Assembly (NCBI GenBank): GCA_035652755.1
Contig: DASRDE010000058.1
Location: forward strand, 1-20,093
Direction: 5' to 3'
Source of the DNA: DASRDE01 sp035652755
Lineage (GTDB): Bacteria > Vulcanimicrobiota > Vulcanimicrobiia > Vulcanimicrobiales > Vulcanimicrobiaceae
Length of the DNA stretch: 20,093 nucleotides
Shown: positions 14,649-20,093 of the stretch, piece by piece
Numbering within the stretch: position 1 is the first letter of the stretch
Layout of the letters: each line of letters opens with the position of its first letter
The notes under the pieces: generated by a model
What the model was told of the DNA's origin: nothing
The model's input: the letters and a program-made list of their open reading frames with translations, nothing else
The model's database searches: none
Translations under genes and position numbers: made by a program

Positions 14649-15548
14649 GTGCCCGAACTCCCCGACGTATGCGCTTACTTGCAGGCGCTCGACGATCGCA
14701 TCGCCGGCCGGGTTCTGGAACGGGTCCGGGTGCACAATCCTTTTCTGCTGCGGACCGCGCAGCCTCCCCTCAGCGACGCCGAAGGCCGCACAGTGCAGCG
14801 GCTGCGGCGCATCGGCAAACGCATCGCGATCGGCTTGGAAGGCGACCTCTGGCTCGCGATCCATTTAATGATCGCGGGACGGCTGCATTGGCGGCCGGCC
14901 GGAGCAAAGCTCGGCCATCGAACGCAGCTGGCTGCTTTCGATTTCGCCGAGGGGTCGCTCGTGTTGACCGAGGCGGGCGGAAAGCGGCGCGCGTCGCTGC
15001 ACGTCGTCGCGGGCGAAGATGCGTTGGAACGCATGAACCCCGGCGGCGTGGACGTCATGACGTGCGACGAGAGCACGTTCGACCGCGCCCTGCGCGCGGA
15101 GAATCGCACGCTCAAACGCGCGCTCACGGATCCCCGCGTCGTCGACGGGATCGGCAATGCCTATTCGGATGAAATCCTTCACGCCGCGCGCCTATCACCG
15201 ATCGCGCAGACGCGCAAACTGACCGGCGGCGAGATGAAGCGGCTGTATGACGCGACTCGTGAAACGCTCGCTGTGTGGATCGCGCGCCTCGAGAACGAAG
15301 CGCGCGAGGCATTTCCCGAACACGTGACTGCTTTTCGCAAGGAGATGGCCGTGCACGGCCGGTACGGCAAGCCGTGCCCGGACTGCGGCAATACCGTGCT
15401 GCGCATCCGCTATGCCGACAACGAAACCAACTACTGCGCGCACTGTCAGACCGGCGGAAAAGTGCTCGCCGATCGGGGTCTTTCGCGCCTGCTCGGCTCG
15501 GATTGGCCGCGAACGCTCGAAGAGTTGGAGGAGCTGCATGCCGGCTGA
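14649..15548 (+). CDS. Formamidopyrimidine/endonuclease VIII-type DNA glycosylase
   Basis: A 299-residue base-excision repair enzyme that removes oxidised bases and nicks the DNA. The GTG at 14649 is the right start because it puts proline at position 2 (M-P-E-L-P-D-V), whose amine is the catalytic nucleophile, with E3 next to it. K57 matches the conserved lysine, and DPRVVDGIGNAYSDEIL (161-177) is the helix-two-turn-helix asparagine region. The zinc finger has C243, C246, C263 and C266 (C-x2-C-x16-C-x2-C). About 33 residues follow the finger (QTGGKVLADRGLSRLL...), a longer tail than E. coli Fpg. Fpg and Nei-like specificities cannot be told apart here. The next gene starts 28 bases on. Confidence 0.93.
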   Translation: MPELPDVCAYLQALDDRIAGRVLERVRVHNPFLLRTAQPPLSDAEGRTVQRLRRIGKRIAIGLEGDLWLAIHLMIAGRLHWRPAGAKLGHRTQLAAFDFAEGSLVLTEAGGKRRASLHVVAGEDALERMNPGGVDVMTCDESTFDRALRAENRTLKRALTDPRVVDGIGNAYSDEILHAARLSPIAQTRKLTGGEMKRLYDATRETLAVWIARLENEAREAFPEHVTAFRKEMAVHGRYGKPCPDCGNTVLRIRYADNETNYCAHCQTGGKVLADRGLSRLLGSDWPRTLEELEELHAG

Positions 15549-15576
15549 CGTAGCGGATTTTAATGGAGGTCACCCT

Positions 15577-16029
15577 ATGCGCATGACGTTTTTTGCTTTG
15601 CTGCTCGCATTCTCTGCCGCTCCGGCCGCGGCCGCTCCGCCGGCCGGGGGACCCGTCGATACCGTCTATCGATTCATGTCGGCCCTCAATAAAAACGACG
15701 CGAAAACCGCGCTCGCCCTGTGCGAGGCCTCGGCGTCGATCCTCGACGAGTTTCCGCCGCACGAATGGCAAGGCACGAACACATGCGGCCGATGGCTCGA
15801 TGCGTATGTGGCGTACGACAAGGCGCAGGGAATCTCGAATGAATACGTCGCTCTGCGCCGTCCGCTGCACGCCGACGTCACGGGCGATCGCGCTTACACC
15901 GTCTTTCCCGCCTTGTATACGTACGTGCAGCACGGCGCACGCGTGCGCGAACCGGCGGTGTTCACGGTTGCGCTGCGTCTGACGCGCAGCGGATGGCGAA
16001 TCACGGGCTGGGCGTGGGCGAAAGAGTAA
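15577..16029 (+). CDS. Exported NTF2/SnoaL-like small protein
   Basis: A 150-residue protein with a clear signal peptide (MRMTFFALLLAF, cleavage near AAAA at 17-20). The mature part starts VDTVYRFMSALNKNDAKTALALC, the helix opening typical of NTF2/SnoaL-like domains, and closes with the strand pattern RLTRSGWRITGWAWAKE, common in these folds. It probably acts in the periplasm; the ligand is unknown. The ATG at 15577 has a GGAGGT ribosome site six bases upstream, which rules out longer in-frame starts. It follows the glycosylase by 28 bases, and its end overlaps the permease gene by 37 bases. Confidence 0.82.
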   Translation: MRMTFFALLLAFSAAPAAAAPPAGGPVDTVYRFMSALNKNDAKTALALCEASASILDEFPPHEWQGTNTCGRWLDAYVAYDKAQGISNEYVALRRPLHADVTGDRAYTVFPALYTYVQHGARVREPAVFTVALRLTRSGWRITGWAWAKE

Positions 16030-17543
16030 CCTCCGCGCCGGCTGAAACCGTCGGCCCCGCCGCCTTCGGTTACCGGCAAGAGCTCTCGCGCGTCCTTTCG
16101 CTCTTCGACAATTTTTCGGTCGCATTCAGCTACCTGAGCCCAATGGTGGGCATCTACTCGCTGTACACCCTCGGGTTGGGAACGGGCGGACCGCGCTATC
16201 TCTGGACGATGCCGGTGGTTGTCGCGTGCATGATGCTGGTAGCATGCGTGTTCGGCGAGCTCGCCTCGCAATATCCGCTCTCCGGCGCGCTCTACCAATA
16301 CGGCAAGTACAACGTCGGCCCGCGCTACGGCTGGTTCGTGGGATGGATATACGGCTTCGCGCTGCTCGCCACGGTGGCGTCCGTCGATTCCGGGGCGGTT
16401 CCCTACGTCACCGCCTTGGCAAATACGATCTTCAAGACGCACGTCAATCCTGCGGCAAACCTGACGATCTTCATCGTCGCGGGCTCGATCATCGTTCTTT
16501 CGACCATATTGAACAGCGTCGGGGCAAAGATCATGGGGCGCGTCGCGCGTTTCGGCGTGTATGTCGAAAGCATCGGTACGTTCGGCGTCTTTGCCGCTTT
16601 GGCGATCGCGGGCTTCCATCGGGGATTGGGCTTTCTCTTCAGCACGCAGGGCGTCGAATACGCCCGGCACAACCCGCTGAATTTGGACTTCGGCGGCAGC
16701 TGGATCGCAGCGGCACTGGTGGCAATCCTCGCGAACGTCTACATCTTCTACGGATTTGAATCGGCCGGCGACATCTCCGAAGAGACGCTCGACGCGCAGC
16801 GCCAGGTCCCCAAAGCGATGCGCAACGCGCTGCTGTACGGCGGAATCGCGTCATTCGTCCTCGTGATGGGGTTGCTGCTGGCCACGCCCGCCTCGGGCAT
16901 CGGACCGGTCGTCAGCGGCGGCGTCAATGCGATTCTGGCCTCGCTGCCGCCATGGCTGCAAACGTTTTTTCTGGTAATGGTCATCGTCGCGTTCTTCAGT
17001 TGCGGCACCGCGGTACAAGGTGCGGGCGCGCGCGTCGCCTATGCGCTGGCGCGAGATAACGCGCTTCCCTTGAGCGAACGGCTGAGGACGATTTCTGCGC
17101 GTCACCGCACGCCCGTGAATGCAATCCTGGTCGGAGCCGTCGTGCCGTTTCTGTTCTTGCTGCTGGTCCTGATCAATCCGAGCAAGAACGTGCACGTGCT
17201 CTGGTTCGACTATCCCGCGAACGTCACGGCCCTATACGCGCTGGTTTCCTTTGCGACGTCCGGTATCTACCTCGCGTTCTTCCTGACCGTGCTGGGCGCG
17301 CTAATCGCACGCCTGCGCGGCTGGAGGCCCAGCGGCGTCTACACGCTCGGCAAGTGGGGGTATCCCATCACGATCGGCGGCGCGCTCTATCTGCTGCTGA
17401 TGCTGTTGAACATCATCTGGCCGGGGCCGCTGAGCGGCGGCCGCGCGGTATTCAATTACGGATGGGTCACGCTGCTCGTGATGCTCGCCATCGTCGCAGC
17501 GGGCGCGATTTATGACAATCTACGTACGCATCGCGTCGGATGA
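15993..17543 (+). CDS. APC-superfamily amino-acid/polyamine permease
   Basis: A 516-residue inner-membrane transporter with about 12 hydrophobic helices. The first helix region, VAFSYLSPMVGIYSLYTLG, holds the broken-helix glycine motif of the APC family. GELASQYPLSGALYQYGKY and the following GWFVGWIYGFALL match the conserved region around helices 2-3. YIFYGFESAGDISEET before the helix 6-7 area is the usual cytosolic loop (F-E-x-x-x-x-x-x-E-E). It resembles GABA or choline permeases, but specificity is not evident. ATG 15993 overlaps the upstream gene by 37 bases; a GTG at 16014 is an alternative start, and neither has a good ribosome site. The GNAT gene overlaps its end by 32 bases. Confidence 0.93.
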   Translation: MANHGLGVGERVTSAPAETVGPAAFGYRQELSRVLSLFDNFSVAFSYLSPMVGIYSLYTLGLGTGGPRYLWTMPVVVACMMLVACVFGELASQYPLSGALYQYGKYNVGPRYGWFVGWIYGFALLATVASVDSGAVPYVTALANTIFKTHVNPAANLTIFIVAGSIIVLSTILNSVGAKIMGRVARFGVYVESIGTFGVFAALAIAGFHRGLGFLFSTQGVEYARHNPLNLDFGGSWIAAALVAILANVYIFYGFESAGDISEETLDAQRQVPKAMRNALLYGGIASFVLVMGLLLATPASGIGPVVSGGVNAILASLPPWLQTFFLVMVIVAFFSCGTAVQGAGARVAYALARDNALPLSERLRTISARHRTPVNAILVGAVVPFLFLLLVLINPSKNVHVLWFDYPANVTALYALVSFATSGIYLAFFLTVLGALIARLRGWRPSGVYTLGKWGYPITIGGALYLLLMLLNIIWPGPLSGGRAVFNYGWVTLLVMLAIVAAGAIYDNLRTHRVG

Positions 17544-17979
17544 CGCAGACTTCGCGGAGTTTCGCGAGCTGGTCGTCGAGTACGATACCAGCCTCGACGC
17601 GGATCTACGGCATGCCGACCTCAAAAGCCATCTTGACGAGATTCCGGCCGCCTACCAGGCTCCGAGCGCGGCGTTCGTTGCGCGCGCCGGCGGAGTGCCG
17701 GCCGGCTGCGTCGGCTTCCAGGCGCTGGACGAACGCACGATCGTCGTCAAGAAGTTGTACGTGCGGCCTTCCGCGCGCGGCCTGGGCGTGGCCAAAATGC
17801 TGCTCGGCACGCTGCTCGATACCGCGCGGCAGCGCGGTTTCCGGCGCGCGGTTCTCGATACCGAGCGCCACCGTCTGAACGCAGCGTACAATCTTTACGT
17901 GTCGTTCGGATTTACCGAATGCGAGCCGTACGGCGACGTCGACTATCGCTGCCCGACGTACATGCAGCTCGCGCTCTAG
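17512..17979 (+). CDS. GNAT-family N-acetyltransferase
   Basis: A 155-residue soluble protein. The acetyl-CoA pyrophosphate loop is visible as VRPSARGLGVAKMLL, with the R/Q-x-x-G-x-G/A signature at R89-G90-L91-G92-V93-A94. It follows the strand RTIVVKKLYV. The C-terminal LDTERHRLNAAYNLYVSFGF is the usual A-x-x-L-Y-x-x-x-G-F end. Substrate is unknown; small-molecule or peptide amines are typical. It starts inside the 3' end of the permease gene (32-base overlap), so the two are probably co-expressed and the enzyme may modify the transported compound, an inference from context only. It is the last gene of the plus-strand run from the glycosylase. Confidence 0.92.
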   Translation: MTIYVRIASDDADFAEFRELVVEYDTSLDADLRHADLKSHLDEIPAAYQAPSAAFVARAGGVPAGCVGFQALDERTIVVKKLYVRPSARGLGVAKMLLGTLLDTARQRGFRRAVLDTERHRLNAAYNLYVSFGFTECEPYGDVDYRCPTYMQLAL

Positions 17980-17995
17980 CCGTCCGGCTAAGCGC
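17971..17995 (+). terminator. Hairpin spanning the GNAT stop codon
   Basis: GCGCT and TAGCCG pair with CGGCTA and AGCGC, giving about 11 base pairs with one bulged C and a 2-base (TC) centre, too tight to close without opening the innermost pair. There is no U-tract, so it is at best a weak terminator or an mRNA 3' stabiliser. Confidence 0.4.
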
Positions 17996-18069
17996 GCTCG
18001 AAGCGAAACCATGAATCTTTTCTGAACGCAACTCTCCGCGGCGCTCATCATTTTTTCAAAAGCGCACGC

Positions 18070-18103
18070 TATAACTGCGCCATGCAATCAATCATTCGAG
18101 GAG
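18070..18103 (+). promoter_or_regulatory. Possible -10 and ribosome site of the secreted-repeat lipoprotein gene
   Basis: TATAAC at 18070-18075 resembles a -10 element; no convincing -35 is seen at the right spacing. GAGGAG at 18098-18103, five bases before the ATG at 18109, is a strong ribosome site and selects that start over an in-frame ATG at 18082. Confidence 0.45.
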
Positions 18104-18108
18104 ATTCC

Positions 18109-18594
18109 ATGCGCAGTACGTTCTTACAAGCAGCACTCTTAGCGGCGGCGGCAAGCCTCGCCGCGTGCGGCGGCGGCGGAAGCGGCTCGACCGGCGGCTA
18201 CGGCAACCCGCCCGTCGTCAATCCGACCAGCGCGCCCACGACCGCGCCTTCGTCGTCGCCCGGTTCGCAGAACCCCGGCGATACCAAACAGGCACAGATC
18301 GGCGGCGGCACGGCGCTCGTCGACGCATCGTCGGGACTCGCACTCTACACGTTCGACGGCGACACGACGGCGAATCAATCGTCCTGCACCGGCGGCTGCC
18401 TGATCGTCTGGCCCGCGCACGCCGCATCATCCGGTGAGAGCGCGACGGGCAACTTCACGATCTTCAAACGGGCCGACAACGGCAGCCTGCAGTGGGCATA
18501 CAAAGGCAAGCCGCTCTATACGTTCGCTTCCGACACGCCTTCGGCCAACGGCACCGGCGACGGCGTGCAGGGCTTCCACATCGCTCGCCCCTAG
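18109..18594 (+). CDS. Lipoprotein with secreted-repeat (COG4315/Lipoprotein_15) domain
   Basis: A 161-residue protein with a lipoprotein signal: MRSTFLQAALLAAAASLAAC, lipobox LAAC with the lipidated cysteine at position 20. A Gly/Ser/Pro/Thr-rich spacer runs to about 60. The folded part (about 62-161) carries LVDASSGLALYTFDGD, SSCTGGCLIVWPA (C93, C97, W101) and AYKGKPLYTFASD. These are the marks of the short secreted-repeat lipoproteins found widely in bacteria and of unknown function. The C-x3-C pair could form a disulfide or bind metal. It appears to be a single-gene unit. Its TAG is immediately followed by the reverse-strand stop of the permease gene, with zero bases between. Confidence 0.88.
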   Translation: MRSTFLQAALLAAAASLAACGGGGSGSTGGYGNPPVVNPTSAPTTAPSSSPGSQNPGDTKQAQIGGGTALVDASSGLALYTFDGDTTANQSSCTGGCLIVWPAHAASSGESATGNFTIFKRADNGSLQWAYKGKPLYTFASDTPSANGTGDGVQGFHIARP

Positions 18595-19722
18595 CTAGTG
18601 ACCCATCTCGTGCGCGTGGCAGTGGTGCTCCATCGGATGGCGCCGGTCGAGCCACCACAGCCACGACGCAAGAGCCAGCGCACCAACGTTGAGATAGAAC
18701 GTATAGTTCAGCGAAAATTGCGTGAGATGCACGCGTACGTTCGCGTCGCGGACCGGCACGAGATGCAGCGCGTTAAAAGCCAGATCCATGAGAATGGCCG
18801 CAAGGACCATCGACGCGTACAACACGCCGGCGATGTACGCCGCAGGCTTGAGTCCATAGTACTTACGGTAGACGTCGAGCAGCGGCAGCACGATGAGATC
18901 GCCGTACAGGAACGCAAGGACGCCGCCGAAGGAAACGCCGCCGCTCCACAGCACTGCCGCCATGGGCACGTTTCCGATGGAACAGACGAACGTGACGACG
19001 GCAACGAGCGGCCCGATGAGCGCGCTCGAGACGATTTGCACCGGCAGGGCGGCTCCGCCCAGAAACAGCTTGCTCCACGCCCAATCCGGCACGAATGCCG
19101 CCAGAACGCCGGCGATGGCAAAGCCGGCTGTCAAATCCTTCCACAGCATCGACCAGTCCATCGCGAAGTTTTGCGCGACGACCACAGGCGTTTGCGGATT
19201 GCGCAGCTTCTCCCAAAGCGTTGCGCCCGTTACGACGTTGTCGCCGTGCTCGTGCCCTGAAATTTCATCGACGTGGCTTCGAGCCTGCTCGACCAACCGC
19301 GACGGGTACGTCGCTTTGACGATGGCGGCCATAATCGCCACGAGCAGCACGCCCCCGACCCACTCGCCGGCGGTAAATTGCCAGCCCATGAGCAGGTAGA
19401 GAATTAGCCCGAGTTCGATCACCAGGTTCGTGGACGAAAAGAGAAAGGCCAGCGACGGCGTGAGCGCTGCCCCCTTTTTGAACAGCGTCTTGCTCAGCGC
19501 GGCCGCTGCATACGAGCAGCTCGAACTTGCCGCGCCGTACGCCGTTGCTAGGGCGATCTCGCGGGCGCCGTCCCGGCCCAGTGCGGTTTGCATGCGCTGT
19601 TTCGAAACGACGGCCTGCACGACGCCGGACAGGACGAAACCCAGAATCAAACTCCACCACACTTGCCAGGCCATGCCGACGGCAAGGAGGACGGCCTCGA
19701 GTACGCGATCCAGGAAGCTCAC
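18595..19722 (-). CDS. DUF318-type permease (YraQ/ArsP-like), with His-rich C-terminal tail
   Basis: A 375-residue membrane protein made of two related halves, each with a cysteine-containing motif: SSSCSYAAAAL (C69) and CSIGNVPMAAVL (C247). The latter matches the C-S-x-G-x-V-P pattern of the PF03773 permease family, which includes arsenic-related ArsP. A cytosolic or periplasmic linker with HEHGD (about 156-160) joins the halves. The last 12 residues, MEHHCHAHEMGH, hold five histidines, one cysteine and two methionines, suggesting metal binding; this is inference. The GTG at 19722 overlaps the TGA of the alpha-2-macroglobulin gene by 4 bases and is preferred to an Arg-rich upstream extension. 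The transported compound cannot be named. Confidence 0.86.
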   Translation of the reverse strand: MSFLDRVLEAVLLAVGMAWQVWWSLILGFVLSGVVQAVVSKQRMQTALGRDGAREIALATAYGAASSSCSYAAAALSKTLFKKGAALTPSLAFLFSSTNLVIELGLILYLLMGWQFTAGEWVGGVLLVAIMAAIVKATYPSRLVEQARSHVDEISGHEHGDNVVTGATLWEKLRNPQTPVVVAQNFAMDWSMLWKDLTAGFAIAGVLAAFVPDWAWSKLFLGGAALPVQIVSSALIGPLVAVVTFVCSIGNVPMAAVLWSGGVSFGGVLAFLYGDLIVLPLLDVYRKYYGLKPAAYIAGVLYASMVLAAILMDLAFNALHLVPVRDANVRVHLTQFSLNYTFYLNVGALALASWLWWLDRRHPMEHHCHAHEMGH

Positions 19723-20093
19723 TTGGCCGAAATCCTGACCTGAGCGAACGCCGATCGACCGAATTGTTCGGGCGCGTTCACCAAGTAGGCGTGGGCGCCG
19801 GGCCACAAAAACGTTCCTGGCGTGACCGACCGTGCCAGGTAATGGAAGGCGTAGACTCCCGGTTCCAGATGCTGCGCGAACGCGACGATCTTGTCGGCGT
19901 AAATGCGCTGGTAGTCGATCTGCCAGTCCGCGGCCAGCGGCTGATAGTACGCCGCGGTCGTTTGAAACGACGTGTCGAACGCCTCGAATCCCGCCGGCAA
20001 CGGATCCTGCACGATCACGCGATCGACCGAGTGATCCGCAATCACGCGCACCTCGACGTCGTACACGTTGCCGGCCGGGACGTCGAACGGAGC
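19719..20093 (-). CDS. Bacterial alpha-2-macroglobulin, C-terminal part (5' end outside window)
   Basis: The frame is open to the right edge; only the last 124 residues are seen. QDPLPAGFEAFDTSF, then Y-A-D-K-I-V-A-F-A-Q-H-L-E-P-G-V-Y-A-F-H-Y-L-A-R-S-V-T-P-G-T-F and A-P-E-Q-F-G-R-S match the closing MG10-type domain of large bacterial alpha-2-macroglobulins (YfhM-like). These are periplasmic protease-trapping proteins of about 1500 or more residues. Whether the thioester motif is present cannot be seen. The stop overlaps the permease start (GTGA), so the two are translationally coupled. Identification of the fragment is firm at family level. Confidence 0.87.
   Translation of the reverse strand, partial: APFDVPAGNVYDVEVRVIADHSVDRVIVQDPLPAGFEAFDTSFQTTAAYYQPLAADWQIDYQRIYADKIVAFAQHLEPGVYAFHYLARSVTPGTFLWPGAHAYLVNAPEQFGRSAFAQVRISAK

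Noticed and set aside
15412..15576. Longer start for the NTF2-like gene within the glycosylase
   Set aside because: ATG 15577 has a GGAGGT site and begins a proper signal peptide; the extension would bury it.
15124..16125. A 333-codon minus-strand frame across the glycosylase and NTF2-like genes
   Set aside because: It crosses the ends of well-supported plus-strand genes, is Arg-rich and has no ribosome site or domain.
1..20093. Search for CRISPR arrays, insertion-sequence ends, tRNA/rRNA genes, attachment sites and replication origins
   Set aside because: No direct-repeat/spacer pattern, transposase, cloverleaf-like or rRNA-like stretch was seen by eye; no gap between genes exceeds about 180 bases.

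Overview
The window is a dense, GC-rich stretch of a Gram-negative-type chromosome: seventeen protein genes on both strands, almost no empty space, and no rRNA, tRNA, insertion sequence or CRISPR array. A large carboxypeptidase-regulatory-domain TonB-dependent receptor, a bacterial alpha-2-macroglobulin end, several exported serine hydrolases and lipoproteins, a LolA-like protein, and NB-ARC/TPR and winged-helix/TPR proteins together recall soil lineages such as Candidatus Eremiobacterota (WPS-2) or Acidobacteriota. That placement is inference from gene style, with a lean towards Eremiobacterota; no marker gene settles it.

Layout. Bases 1-3652 (+): the C-terminal part of a STAND ATPase (NB-ARC plus TPR), translationally coupled to an exported class-C beta-lactamase-family serine hydrolase. 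Bases 3619-5149 (-): a three-gene operon of two VOC-family proteins and a SAM methyltransferase, running tail-to-tail into the hydrolase. Bases 5214-5830 (-): an HdeD-like membrane protein with a clear intrinsic terminator. It diverges from a TetR - LolA-like - serine hydrolase operon (6008-8679, +). The 177-base gap between them holds two opposed sigma70-type promoters whose -35 boxes lie inside one palindrome. The tetR mRNA is predicted to be leaderless.

Bases 8625-14586 (-): a GTG-started protein joining a degenerate metallo-beta-lactamase-like domain to a cupin, then the 1116-residue TonB-dependent receptor, then an OmpR-type winged-helix/TPR regulator. Bases 14649-17979 (+): a Fpg/Nei DNA glycosylase, an exported NTF2-like protein, an APC-family amino-acid permease and a GNAT acetyltransferase, closely packed or overlapping. 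A stand-alone lipoprotein with a secreted-repeat domain follows (18109-18594, +). It abuts, stop codon to stop codon, a DUF318-type permease that is translationally coupled to the alpha-2-macroglobulin C-terminus at the right edge.

The recurring theme is envelope maintenance and local regulation: each block pairs envelope or exported proteins with a nearby regulator or signalling protein. No obvious defence island or mobile element is present. The most novel-looking items are the shared hdeD/tetR operator-promoter with its leaderless transcript, the pseudo-metallo-beta-lactamase/cupin fusion, and the STAND ATPase coupled to a secreted hydrolase.
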